Source: JBGASG01 sp046328035 (GTDB lineage Bacteria; Cyanobacteriota; Vampirovibrionia; Obscuribacterales; Obscuribacteraceae). From it: DNA of 64,000 nt. The stretch covers positions 395,651 through 459,650 of the forward strand of contig JAXLXI010000003.1 of assembly GCA_046328035.1 (NCBI GenBank), read 5' to 3'. This document shows, piece after piece, positions 26,454 through 35,584 of this stretch; the stretch's first letter is position 1, and the number at the start of each line of letters is the position of its first letter. Position numbers and translations under genes: made by a program. A model generated the notes under the pieces. It had not been told where the DNA came from, did no database searches, and was given only the letters and a program-made list of their open reading frames with translations.

Positions 26454-27956
26454 CTAGCCCACCGACCTGGCACGCCAGCGGTAATAGCCATATATAGGTA
26501 GACCGGAAAGAAGCAATACCGACCCCGCGATTTCGTGCGAGAGCTGCGAACAGCCGAAGGCGACAAATCCGAATACCGCAAACGAACCGAGCGCGAAGAG
26601 CCAGGCAACGGCATTTCCGGAGCGTCCCAGTCGAAAAGGACGCGGCATAGTCGGGTCGGTGTAGCGAAGTCCGATCAAACAGACGCCATACAGCATAGCC
26701 AGCACGCCATAAATGAAGCCGCAGGCGCCGCCCAGAAAACTGTAGGCGTCAGGCACCACTCCCAGACGAGCCAGCAGAAAGGCACCACAGCCGGTGGCAC
26801 ATAGCAATACCAGCTGAAAAATCAACGCGTATTTGGGGACGCGGGTCTGACTGTCGAGCTTGGCAAACTGCGCTGGAAACAGCCCGGTCTGCGCCATCGA
26901 CATGCTGGTGCGTGCGGCTGCCAGCAGCCCACAGAACCCACAGCTAAAGATTGACATGATCACGCCGATGGTCAGTGCTAATCCCCAGATTTTGCCGCCC
27001 AGATATTCAGCCAGAGCGGGAGCGGTGGCAATCACCTGCGTACCCGGCACCACGGCCATTGTCTTGTCGACACTCAATGCATAGGGGGTGATTATAGATG
27101 TAGCGACACACATGCTGACATAGATAATGGCGATTGTGAGCACCGTGCGGAGAATCGCGGTCGGAACGCTTTTGCGGGCGTCTTTGGTTTCCGATGCGGT
27201 GCAACCAACCATTTCGATGCCGGAGAAACCAGCCATAGCCAGCGGCAAAACCACGGCAATGTTGGCAAATAGGTTATTGCCGCCACTGAGATTGCTGGCG
27301 GAGAGGATATTAGTGAAGCTCATCGTCTTGCAGTTAAGGGCCAGACTAATGAAAGCCAGTACCGCTGCGACTTTTAGCAGGGTAAAAACATTATTGAGCC
27401 GACTCGCCTCTTTGACCTGCATCAAATTCAGCCAGGTAAGACTGCCGAACAAACCAGTAATGACCGCCGGTCCGAACCAGAGGGGGGATGCTTGAGGCGC
27501 ACCCCAGATAGCATTGCTCAGCATGTTGACCAGTCCGTTGGACATGCAAGCATAGCCGGAGATCAGATAGACGAAGAAGATCCATCCCGTCAGGAAACCC
27601 AGGCATTCTCCCATGCCTGGCACCAGCCGCTTGAGTGCGAAGTACTTGTACACATACGGTCCGCCCGCCGATGGAAACATTGACGATAACTCGGCCAGCA
27701 CCAGCGCCAGTGGCAGGGCCATACAGGCAGCGATTGTCCACGCGAGGACTGACGCCAGCGGTCCACCGGAAGCAATCATGCAGCCGTGGAAAAGAAATGC
27801 CATCGAACCGATGTTGGAAGAAACGCCCAGCGCCCAGGCACCAAAAGCACCAATGCCGATCTGCATACCGGCACCAATTTTGGTGCTGGCCGAGATCAGT
27901 TCTGCCGAAGCAGTATCGACTACCGCCGTGGGACGCTCTTTTATTGCTACGGACAT
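26454..27956 (-). CDS. APC-family amino acid permease
   Basis: 500 residues from ATG 27956; a TTG at 27962 is in frame, but the GAGG eight bases before the ATG supports the latter. Twelve or so TM helices with APC-family features: GIGAFGAWALGVSSNIGSMA at TM1, FPSAGGPYVYKYFAL near TM2-3, and a middle segment GFSGIEMVGCTASETKDARK, where the helix-6 region binds substrate. Similar to glutamate/GABA antiporters and basic amino acid permeases; the substrate cannot be assigned. Ends 12 bp from the Csp gene, convergent. Confidence 0.92.
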   Translation of the reverse strand: MSVAIKERPTAVVDTASAELISASTKIGAGMQIGIGAFGAWALGVSSNIGSMAFLFHGCMIASGGPLASVLAWTIAACMALPLALVLAELSSMFPSAGGPYVYKYFALKRLVPGMGECLGFLTGWIFFVYLISGYACMSNGLVNMLSNAIWGAPQASPLWFGPAVITGLFGSLTWLNLMQVKEASRLNNVFTLLKVAAVLAFISLALNCKTMSFTNILSASNLSGGNNLFANIAVVLPLAMAGFSGIEMVGCTASETKDARKSVPTAILRTVLTIAIIYVSMCVATSIITPYALSVDKTMAVVPGTQVIATAPALAEYLGGKIWGLALTIGVIMSIFSCGFCGLLAAARTSMSMAQTGLFPAQFAKLDSQTRVPKYALIFQLVLLCATGCGAFLLARLGVVPDAYSFLGGACGFIYGVLAMLYGVCLIGLRYTDPTMPRPFRLGRSGNAVAWLFALGSFAVFGFVAFGCSQLSHEIAGSVLLLSGLPIYGYYRWRARSVG

Positions 27957-28140
27957 CCGCAAGTCCTCTTAAGCAAACGCCAGATCAAATAGTTTCCGTT
28001 CGCATCCTTATAGATAGATACGACCGCCCAGATTTTGTTGACTTTAGGCTATACGAACGGCCTATCACTTGTCATCCGTGGAATCCCCACACAGTCACAT
28101 TTATTCGAAGATAAAAAGTGAGTTTTGGGGCTTTTACTAG
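27957..28140. other. intergenic region between divergent permease and imuA
   Basis: Non-coding. Contains TTGACT (28038-28043) followed by the imperfect inverted repeat TAGGC-N9-GCCTA (28045-28063), but no good -10 at the right distance. The credible imuA promoter is further down at 28141. Confidence 0.4.
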
Positions 28141-28169
28141 TTGACGCCCATACGGCTGTATGGCTAAAT
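28141..28169 (+). promoter_or_regulatory. imuA promoter with palindromic operator in the spacer (putative SOS box)
   Basis: -35 TTGACG (28141-28146), 17-bp spacer, -10 CTAAAT (28164-28169). The spacer holds CCATAC-ggct-GTATGG (28148-28163), a perfect 6-bp inverted repeat. The same core, CATAC-N4-GTATG, occurs at the same place in the dnaE2 promoter (38800-38813). The predicted 5' leader is about 140 nt. Confidence 0.65.
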
Positions 28170-28312
28170 AGTAGCAGCAAGAAATCACTGCAAATCCAAC
28201 GGTCATGGGCTCCCATGGCGGTCGGCTCTGCGCACTCTCTGTTTCCGAGGGTGTGTGCGGGCGAACTCGTGCCATGCCTGGGATTCATTCGCAACCAGAA
28301 AGGTAATCTCCA

Positions 28313-29224
28313 ATGAACATGCAAGCGCGCGTGTCCAATTTAAAGCAACAGTTCGAACAACTCTTTCCAGGCAAATGGCTGACCGCAAACAGCGAACGTA
28401 CTCGCAACCTGACCACCGGCCTGGAGTGCATAGATTTATCACTGACGCGAGGCATTGCGCGTCGCCGCATCACCGAATGGATCGGACCTTTATCCTCAGG
28501 CAAGTCCACCTTGTTGCGCGCTGCTATTCGCCACTGGTGCCAATCAGGACTCAACGTTGCCTACATCGATGCAGAAGGCAAATTGCTGGCTGCCGATTGG
28601 GCTGATGTCGATGCCGGTGCCAATGCCGGCAAATTTTGGATCGTCCGACCGCCGGATAATAAGTCTGCCGCCACTGCCGGCAGCGGCAGCACATCCAGCG
28701 ACGAGCAGGTCGTACCGCTTATTTCACGCAAAACACTGCTGGTACAAGAAGCCATCTGGAGCGCCGATCAATTTATTCGCTCCAACGCTTTCGATGTCGT
28801 CATCCTGGATTTCGGCAGCGCTAATCCTACCGACAGCCGCAAGCAGGGGCTGGCTTACAGCAACGTTCCCAGCCGGGTTTATGCGCGTTTGCAACGCTCT
28901 TTGGATAAGTCGCGGTCAGCACTAATGGTGGTGCGCGACGCCAATCTGTCCAGCGGCGACAACAATGCCCAACAACAGCAACAGGCAGAAGGTTGGGGTT
29001 GCTACGCGCGCTTTCAGTTCGACATCGGCGCCGCCATCCGCTGTGAAGCGGGACTGGGTGGCGTTGCGTTGATTCAGCCCAGCTTCAAGTTCTCGGTATT
29101 CAAAGACGGTATGACACAATCGAGGGAGGTAATGCTTGAGTGCTCCACAGCGAATCGCCTGTTTACGCATCCCCAGGTTCGAGATAGGCGTACATCAAAA
29201 ACTCGCTCCAGAGCTCAAAGGTAA
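28313..29224 (+). CDS. imuA: ImuA-like RecA-fold protein of the mutagenesis cassette
   Basis: 303 residues. RecA-fold ATPase with Walker A GPLSSGKST (58-66) and a Walker B-like strand FDVVILDFGSA. The N-terminal helix QQFEQLFPGKWLT and the position directly before ImuB identify the ImuA (SulA/RecA-like) family. In ImuABC systems ImuA links the pathway to RecA during translesion synthesis after DNA damage. Preceded by AAAGG nine bases before the ATG and by a promoter with a putative SOS operator. Its last 89 bp overlap imuB in another frame, an unusually long overlap. Confidence 0.88.
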   Translation: MNMQARVSNLKQQFEQLFPGKWLTANSERTRNLTTGLECIDLSLTRGIARRRITEWIGPLSSGKSTLLRAAIRHWCQSGLNVAYIDAEGKLLAADWADVDAGANAGKFWIVRPPDNKSAATAGSGSTSSDEQVVPLISRKTLLVQEAIWSADQFIRSNAFDVVILDFGSANPTDSRKQGLAYSNVPSRVYARLQRSLDKSRSALMVVRDANLSSGDNNAQQQQQAEGWGCYARFQFDIGAAIRCEAGLGGVALIQPSFKFSVFKDGMTQSREVMLECSTANRLFTHPQVRDRRTSKTRSRAQR

Positions 29225-30719
29225 GCCATTCGCGCTCATCCAGGGCAAAGGCAGTCGCGCTCATGTGGTTATGTGCTCGAAAGAAGCCAGCCGCCGCAAT
29301 GTTTCGGCAGGTATGAAACTTTCGCAGGCCCGCGCAATCTGCGCCGATCTGCAATTCAAAGAGTACGATCAAAGCGCCTACCTCAAAGCTCAGAAAGCTC
29401 TTTCGCACGAGCTGATTACCGTTTCTCCCAAAGTGACGGTGCAGGCCCTGGGCATTTTTCTCCTGGACGCTAGCGGATTGACACTCCTGGGCGGCGAACG
29501 TCGTTTTTGCCGCAACCTGCAGCGGGTGGTCAACCGTTCAGGCTTTGCCGAGTTGCGCACAGGCATCGCTGATAGTTCCTTTGCGGCACTGGTGGCAACA
29601 CGTTCACGACAAAAGCAATTTTGCATTGTGCCCGCCGAAGGCGACCAGGATTTCCTGGCACCACTACCGGTGCGACACCTGCCGATATCGGAAGACTTTC
29701 AGTCGACGCTCAGCGATCTGGGCATCAATACGCTGGGCGAACTGGTAAGACTGCCCGTCGACCATGTGGTCGAACGTTTCGGACGTGAGGGGCTGGCCGT
29801 GCACGAATTGGCGCGCGGCATCGACAATGTACATCCGCATTTGCCGGCAGCTGAGCGCAACTATACCTGCGTAGTTCAGTTAGGTGCTCCGGTCGAACTC
29901 CTGCACGAAACTCAGTTTATTCTCAAATCTATGCTCGACCGCCTGACGCTCGACCTGAAACAAAACGGACTTTGGGCGGAAGAGTTGACGCTGTCCTTTT
30001 TCAACGAAAACGAAAAGATAGACGAGCGCACACTCAATTTAATTCGCCCCAGTAATCAGGTGAAGTTTCTAGTTGAGATAGCCAGGCTATCTCTGGAATC
30101 AAAGCCGCTGACGCGAGAGTTCACAGGCTGCGTGGTAACAGTTTCTCGCCATTCTAAAGAAGCCTGGCAGCAAATCAGCTATGAAGCTGGCGAGCACCAT
30201 CAGCAAGGCAGTTTGCTGACTTTGCATAACAACCATGGACTTACCGAATCGTTGACTTTACTGCTGCAGAAATTTATGTCTCGACTGGGAGAACATGCAG
30301 TAGTGCGTTCCGTGCCTAACGATCAACACATTCCAGAGCATGCCGGCGCCTGGCTGCCGGTGGCCGATAGCGCTTACGGTGTAATTCGCGATGTTTTGCC
30401 GATCAATCTGGAATATGTGGGCAGCCGCGTAGGCTCGCAGCAAGTTGCCTGCGGTCTGGTTCTGCGCCGTAGCACGCCACCGTGCCCGGTGCTGGTCGAG
30501 TTTCAAAATAATCAGCCAACCGCCGTCACCTATAAACACCGCTGGCATAAAATCAAAGAGATCACCACTCCTGAGAGACTCTCGGGTCTGTGGTGGGAGA
30601 CGCCGGTGCGTAAGTCATACTATGTCGCTCTTATCGAATCGAAGAGTGAGTCTTTCTTGATCCTGCTTGTACACGACCACGAAGCTGACGCCTGGCACCT
30701 GGAAGGTTTCTTCGACTGA
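29136..30719 (+). CDS. imuB: ImuB-type Y-family polymerase homologue (non-catalytic)
   Basis: 527 residues from a TTG with GGAGG six bases upstream, inside imuA. It has the Y-family fold order: N-terminal fingers/palm (VVMCSKEASRRNVSAGMKLS), GIADSSFAALVATR, the thumb HhH region (LGINTLGELVRLPVDHVVERF), the little-finger domain and a C-terminal extension. The first catalytic Asp segment of polymerases (DMDxFF) is replaced by CLRIPRFE, and SxDE by QALG, matching ImuB, which is an inactive hub that recruits DnaE2 and the beta clamp. Together with imuA and dnaE2 it forms an SOS mutasome. Confidence 0.93.
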   Translation: MSAPQRIACLRIPRFEIGVHQKLAPELKGKPFALIQGKGSRAHVVMCSKEASRRNVSAGMKLSQARAICADLQFKEYDQSAYLKAQKALSHELITVSPKVTVQALGIFLLDASGLTLLGGERRFCRNLQRVVNRSGFAELRTGIADSSFAALVATRSRQKQFCIVPAEGDQDFLAPLPVRHLPISEDFQSTLSDLGINTLGELVRLPVDHVVERFGREGLAVHELARGIDNVHPHLPAAERNYTCVVQLGAPVELLHETQFILKSMLDRLTLDLKQNGLWAEELTLSFFNENEKIDERTLNLIRPSNQVKFLVEIARLSLESKPLTREFTGCVVTVSRHSKEAWQQISYEAGEHHQQGSLLTLHNNHGLTESLTLLLQKFMSRLGEHAVVRSVPNDQHIPEHAGAWLPVADSAYGVIRDVLPINLEYVGSRVGSQQVACGLVLRRSTPPCPVLVEFQNNQPTAVTYKHRWHKIKEITTPERLSGLWWETPVRKSYYVALIESKSESFLILLVHDHEADAWHLEGFFD

Positions 30720-30959
30720 CAGTGGACAGAACACTCGTTTGCACCCGGCGCTGTAATGCCCGGAGTCATCTGCGTATTCGAATTCAATGGTGAACGGACA
30801 GGGGCACAGAGCCCGCGGGACTGGTTCCGCGGCAGTGCCGAAGGGCATCGTCTACGGATTTCTCCAGGGTTCTCACCGATTTAACCGGCAGGCTGAAACC
30901 AGAATTGTTCTCGCACGTCACGTCTTTGAGATAGACAACTTTCACTCAGCGTGATTCGA

Positions 30960-33236
30960 ATGCGCCATAGGTTTTTTAGTCTGCTCATTTTTCCGGTCGT
31001 GGCATGTGTTTGCACCCTGGCGGCCTGCAATCCCGCCACGCCAGTCCTGGAAGAGAGAACGCTAACGCACAATGCGGTCATACCGGAATTAGGCACCGCC
31101 AAACCGGTGATTCCTGCCATCATCAATGTGAAAGTCGCGGACCCGGATGTGGTCAGGTTTCTTAAAATCACAGATCACATAGAGCTGTCCGCAATCGGCA
31201 AGCTGAAGCCCGGCACCTTCGTCGTAAACGGCCGACCGATCACTATCAAGAAAGTCACCGATTTTAAGCTAGATATCTCGATGCCGATAGACGATCCGAC
31301 CGTGCTGAGCACGGAGCGTGCCACCGGCACCCTCTGGACTTCCGAAGAAGTCTTGTTCATGAATTTGCCGCTGCCGAAAACGATTGAGATCAAAAACGGC
31401 AAGGCAACATCGAACGTCGACCTGCTGCGGATGCTGAGCATGTTTTTCGTCAACGCCCTGGAGAATCAAACCGAGAGCGCCAAGCAAGCAGACTTGCGTC
31501 AAATTCTCGACGTCCTGGTCGTGAAATCGGCCACCATGCGACTGACTCCGGGGGCGGACTGCTACTTCGACAAGAAAAAACTGCATATCGGCAAAAATTC
31601 GATTGTCCAGCTGCGCGACGTAGTGTTGGACGGTGAGCTGAACTACAAAGGGACATTCATCGCTCAGCTGAACTTTCTCAACGGTTGCGATTGGATCGGC
31701 GAGAAAGTTGACGTGCTCTTCAACGGCGGCTCAGCCAACTTGAAATTGAACGCTACTCGGGTGAACGGAGACGTCAAACTGACACTGGCTCGGCGCGATG
31801 CACAGGTGACAATGGCAGACTGTCTTTTCAAATTCGGAAAAGTAAAACGTTCGAGTGCGCACAGCACCACTGCCGTCTTGAGACCGACGGAATTGACGTG
31901 GTCGAAACCGGAGGGTGCACCGGACTCTCATCTTCACCTGGTCACGCCGTTGGGGCTCTCCAACACCAAAGTGTGCGTGAAGACGGACACTCAACAAACC
32001 GACGCCACATTTCCAGGAGTGGCGCCGGCAGTGCTCACCGTCGACATAGACAGCGCTGGTCGACGCAACACATTTTCCACGCTCAATCCGCCAACTGCGT
32101 CGGTCGCCACGGTGGACATTCACAGGCCGAAAACCAAAGTCAGACTAGACCTGACCAACGCGAAGGTAGACAAGATTGCCTGGAGCAAGCACGGAGATCT
32201 GGACTTCAATCTCTCGCGCGGCAAAGCCGAACTCCAGAAAGTTTACTGGTCCACCGACAAGAAAACGTTTACTCTCACATCCACAGGCGCATCGGTCCTC
32301 GAGTTGCCCGCCGGCATGAGTCTCAACCTCAGCAAACAACCGGGCAACACCAAGATGGTGTTGCCGATTGCAGTAAAGATGGGCTCTGCGTCCCTCTCCA
32401 GCACGGCCGGTTCGTTCTCCCTGAGCAACCTCAATGGACAGCTTTTGATCGCCTGCGATCCCGACGTCAGCATCACGAGCGATATGGATTTCGCGATTGA
32501 TCAATCAAAGCTGTTGGGAGACGAGAAAGCAGTTATCAAAGCGCGAGGTTTGCGTATCGAGTCTAACAAAGGTTCCGCCTCTGCACACATCAAGACCGTG
32601 GCCGTGACAGTTTCCCAGGATGCGCTGCGAGAAGCTATTTTGAAGCGTGTGCCCAAGGAAAAAGACTTGCAACTCAATAAAGTACTGTCCGAGAAAAAAT
32701 GGCGCTACCGCAATTTCAAAGTTGCCGACCTGCACATCCGAAATGTGCAGATCGACGGTATGCAGGTCAGTGCACCCAACACGCTCAAATTCTCGATCAA
32801 AGGCGATCTGTCCGCTGACGGCACCGTCGATAAAGGCGGTCTGATGGCGATATTCAAGGAAGATGCCGCCACAGAAACCCGCCCATGGAGCGCCAGCGCC
32901 AGTGTAGAGGGCACCGGCACCGTCACCTATGAAATAAAGTCATCCAAATCTCTGTCTGAAACTGAGATCGAATATCACGTGGCAATCGATCTGCCTGTAC
33001 GTGAAGACATCAATGTCGATTGGTCGCAAGTAAACGACGGGCTGTTCAAGGAAACGGAGCGCAAAGCGGTAGTTAACAGCATTCAGGAACTGAACATGCC
33101 GATTCAGTTCGATGGCAATATCCCTGCTTTCAAAGGCAAGAATCAGCAGTTGCGGTTTATGCGCGTGACCGGAGTCAACGTGGTGCCTGCAGAAGGCGGA
33201 TGCGAGATGCGCTTTTCAGCCGACGCTAATATGTAA
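30960..33236 (+). CDS. large lipoprotein, first of a tandem paralogous pair
   Basis: 758 residues from ATG 30960 (the frame opens at a GTG at 30951; no strong ribosome site at either). The signal peptide ends in a lipobox, CTLAAC, with lipidation at C23. The body is beta-rich and shows no domain I recognise. Long stretches match the next gene: VTDFKLDISMP, STERATGTLWTS, GKATSNVDLLRML, FKFGKVKRSSAHS, LPAGMSLNLSK, LLGDEKAVIKARGL, KWRYRNFKV, ADGTVDKGGLMAIFKEDA. The repeating strand pattern is faintly like AsmA/bridge-type lipid-transfer proteins, which is only a guess. It sits between imuB and dnaE2. Confidence 0.85.
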   Translation: MRHRFFSLLIFPVVACVCTLAACNPATPVLEERTLTHNAVIPELGTAKPVIPAIINVKVADPDVVRFLKITDHIELSAIGKLKPGTFVVNGRPITIKKVTDFKLDISMPIDDPTVLSTERATGTLWTSEEVLFMNLPLPKTIEIKNGKATSNVDLLRMLSMFFVNALENQTESAKQADLRQILDVLVVKSATMRLTPGADCYFDKKKLHIGKNSIVQLRDVVLDGELNYKGTFIAQLNFLNGCDWIGEKVDVLFNGGSANLKLNATRVNGDVKLTLARRDAQVTMADCLFKFGKVKRSSAHSTTAVLRPTELTWSKPEGAPDSHLHLVTPLGLSNTKVCVKTDTQQTDATFPGVAPAVLTVDIDSAGRRNTFSTLNPPTASVATVDIHRPKTKVRLDLTNAKVDKIAWSKHGDLDFNLSRGKAELQKVYWSTDKKTFTLTSTGASVLELPAGMSLNLSKQPGNTKMVLPIAVKMGSASLSSTAGSFSLSNLNGQLLIACDPDVSITSDMDFAIDQSKLLGDEKAVIKARGLRIESNKGSASAHIKTVAVTVSQDALREAILKRVPKEKDLQLNKVLSEKKWRYRNFKVADLHIRNVQIDGMQVSAPNTLKFSIKGDLSADGTVDKGGLMAIFKEDAATETRPWSASASVEGTGTVTYEIKSSKSLSETEIEYHVAIDLPVREDINVDWSQVNDGLFKETERKAVVNSIQELNMPIQFDGNIPAFKGKNQQLRFMRVTGVNVVPAEGGCEMRFSADANM

Positions 33237-33346
33237 CTGCGATCCGTCAGTCATTGTCAGTACATCAAAAGGCTGATAATCAGCCAACTTCACCGGATCA
33301 GATCGCTACTGCAATCAGATAAGATCATGGAGGGAATAACTCTCAC

Positions 33347-35584
33347 ATGAACGCAGCACGCCAATACGTTGCCAGCTGTTTCACTGCCCTTGTGATGGCA
33401 GCGCTTTTGTGCGTCCTGAGCGGATGCAGCCTGTTTCCACAGTTGAACACAAGCAAACCAGTGATCCCGGCGGTCTTTTCAGTACAGGTGTCCGACCCAT
33501 CCGTGCGCCGGCTGCTGGAAGCCGCTCAGAAAGTTGAAGTGGTGGCGCGCGGACGACTACGTCCGGGCAACTACCAGGTGCGCGGGCGGACTATCACCAT
33601 CAACAAAGTAACCGATTTCCGCCTCACCATGTCACTGCCGGTAGACAATCCAGCGGTCATTTCCACCGAACACGCCAGCGGGCAGCTCTGGACTTCAAAC
33701 TCGGTACTGGTTGTTGGAGTGCCATTGCCGCAAACTATCGAATTGAAAGACGGCAAGGCTACTTCAGACATTGATCTCCTGAGACTGCTCGGGACTTACT
33801 TCTTAAACGTCATCAACAACCAGGCAGATAGCGTCAAGAATCAGGAATTGACTCAGATCGTCGATTTGCTCAGCATCGAATCGGCACGAGTTGATCTCAA
33901 ACCCGATTCATTTCTAAAGTTCGATGACAAGGTGCTGCACGTAGGCAAAGGCTCCAGCGTGGAACTCAAGGATGCCGCCATCGATAGATCTTTAGACTAT
34001 GTCGGCAGTTTTAAAGCCAATCTGAACTTCCTGCCCGGCTGCAATTGGGCCGGCGAAAAGGTCGATACTCTGTTTAACGGTGGCTCCGTGATTTTGCAAT
34101 TGAACGCCAATCGCGTCGCCGGCAAAGTCGAGCTCATGTTAGGCAAGACACCACCCAAGGTTTTGCTCACCGACTCGACTTTCAAATTCGGCAAAGAGAA
34201 ACGCTCCTCGGCGCACTCCGGCAAATGCGAAATCACCCCGACTCAGATCGACTGGAAGAAGACAGAAGGTCAGGAGGACAGTGAACTGCATGTAGTTGCA
34301 CCGATGCAATTGACCAACACCGATGTGGCAATCAGAACTAAGCGGCAAGAAACCGAAGCGCACTTCCAGGATCCGATTCCCGCCAAACTTAGTCTCGACG
34401 TGACGAAAGAGTTTCGCGAAACGAGATTCTCGACTCTGGAACCAGAGACGGCATCCAAAGCGACTGTGCACGTCAATCGACCGACAACGCAGTTGTCCCT
34501 CTACCTGTCTGATGCAGTCATCGATGAAATCAACTTCGACAAACATGGCGAAATGGACTTCAGCATCACTAAGGGAACTGCCAAGCTTGACCAGATCGTC
34601 TGGAGCAATGGGCAGAAAACATTCAAGCTCACAACCAAAGGACATTCAACACTATCCTTGCCGGCGGGCATGAACCTCTCGCTCAATAAGGACCGGGAAG
34701 TACAGCAATTGGTTTTGCCGATTACTGTAAAACTGGGTTCAGCAAGCTTTGCTGGTCCAGCCGGCGTGCTGCAATTGAGCGATCTGGACGGTGCCTTGAT
34801 GATTGTGCTGGATCCTGATGTGCACATAACCAGCCAACTCAACTTCACGCTCGACCAGTGCAAATTGCTGGGAGATGAAAAAGCCGAGATAAAGGCGAAA
34901 GGACTGGATGTTTCTTCAGTAAATGGTCAAGCACGCTTGCACCTCAAGTCATGCACCGTCACATTGCCGCAAAGCGCTCTCGCCAAAGCAATCACAGCCC
35001 GACTGCCGAAGGAAAAGGTTTTCAACGTCAACAAAGTAGTATCAGACCGTAAGTGGCGTTATCGCAACGCTACTGTCAAAACAGTCAAAATGTCAGACCT
35101 GGAAATCGACCGCATGAATTTGAAAAACGACAATCAGTTTACGTTCAAAGTCCAGGCCGACTTGCTGGCCGATGGGACCATCGACAAGGGCAGCCTGATG
35201 GCGATCATCAAAAGTGACGCCGAGACTGAGACGAAGCCGTGGAAAGCAACTGCCACCGTCAGCGGTGACGGAGAGATGGATTACAGCTTGCTGCCGAACA
35301 GATCGTTGGCAGACAGTGAGTTATCCTACAAGGTAGACGTCGACCTGGGCTTCGGAGATGACGTCAATCTGGATTGGAGCAGAGTGACCGGCGGCATTGC
35401 GGAAGGTCTGGAACGCAAAGTGATTACCGGTCATTTGAAGAAACTGGAAATGCCGTTCAAGTTCGACGGCAAGCTTAGACTCTTCAAAGACAATAAGTGG
35501 AACATGATTAAGCTAACTAAGTTCGACGTCGATCCGGCAGGCAGCAATGCAGAGATCCACTTTACCGCCGATGCTGTTCTTTAA
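33347..35584 (+). CDS. large lipoprotein, second of a tandem paralogous pair
   Basis: 745 residues. The lipobox is VLSGC (lipidated C27). GGAGG lies 13 bases before the ATG. It is co-linear with the preceding lipoprotein over its whole length: VTDFRLTMSLP, STEHASGQLWTS, GKATSDIDLLRLL, FKFGKEKRSSAHS, LPAGMNLSLNK, LLGDEKAEIKAKGL, KWRYRNATV, ADGTIDKGSLMAIIKSDA. So this is a tandem duplication that has diverged but kept its blocks. The stop codon directly abuts the stop of dnaE2 on the other strand with no spacer. Function unknown; outer- or inner-membrane lipoprotein facing the periplasm. Confidence 0.87.
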   Translation: MNAARQYVASCFTALVMAALLCVLSGCSLFPQLNTSKPVIPAVFSVQVSDPSVRRLLEAAQKVEVVARGRLRPGNYQVRGRTITINKVTDFRLTMSLPVDNPAVISTEHASGQLWTSNSVLVVGVPLPQTIELKDGKATSDIDLLRLLGTYFLNVINNQADSVKNQELTQIVDLLSIESARVDLKPDSFLKFDDKVLHVGKGSSVELKDAAIDRSLDYVGSFKANLNFLPGCNWAGEKVDTLFNGGSVILQLNANRVAGKVELMLGKTPPKVLLTDSTFKFGKEKRSSAHSGKCEITPTQIDWKKTEGQEDSELHVVAPMQLTNTDVAIRTKRQETEAHFQDPIPAKLSLDVTKEFRETRFSTLEPETASKATVHVNRPTTQLSLYLSDAVIDEINFDKHGEMDFSITKGTAKLDQIVWSNGQKTFKLTTKGHSTLSLPAGMNLSLNKDREVQQLVLPITVKLGSASFAGPAGVLQLSDLDGALMIVLDPDVHITSQLNFTLDQCKLLGDEKAEIKAKGLDVSSVNGQARLHLKSCTVTLPQSALAKAITARLPKEKVFNVNKVVSDRKWRYRNATVKTVKMSDLEIDRMNLKNDNQFTFKVQADLLADGTIDKGSLMAIIKSDAETETKPWKATATVSGDGEMDYSLLPNRSLADSELSYKVDVDLGFGDDVNLDWSRVTGGIAEGLERKVITGHLKKLEMPFKFDGKLRLFKDNKWNMIKLTKFDVDPAGSNAEIHFTADAVL

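Noticed and set aside
28038..28066. TTGACT with inverted repeat TAGGC-N9-GCCTA as another imuA promoter
   Set aside because: No acceptable -10 box at 16-18 bp; the 28141 promoter is much better.
30615..30950. Coding-looking minus-strand frames in the gap after imuB (a GTG-started 53-codon frame and a 77-codon frame overlapping the end of imuB)
   Set aside because: Together they would need a frameshift, the longer one overlaps imuB by 105 bp, and there is no ribosome site; possibly a decayed small gene, but not supportable.
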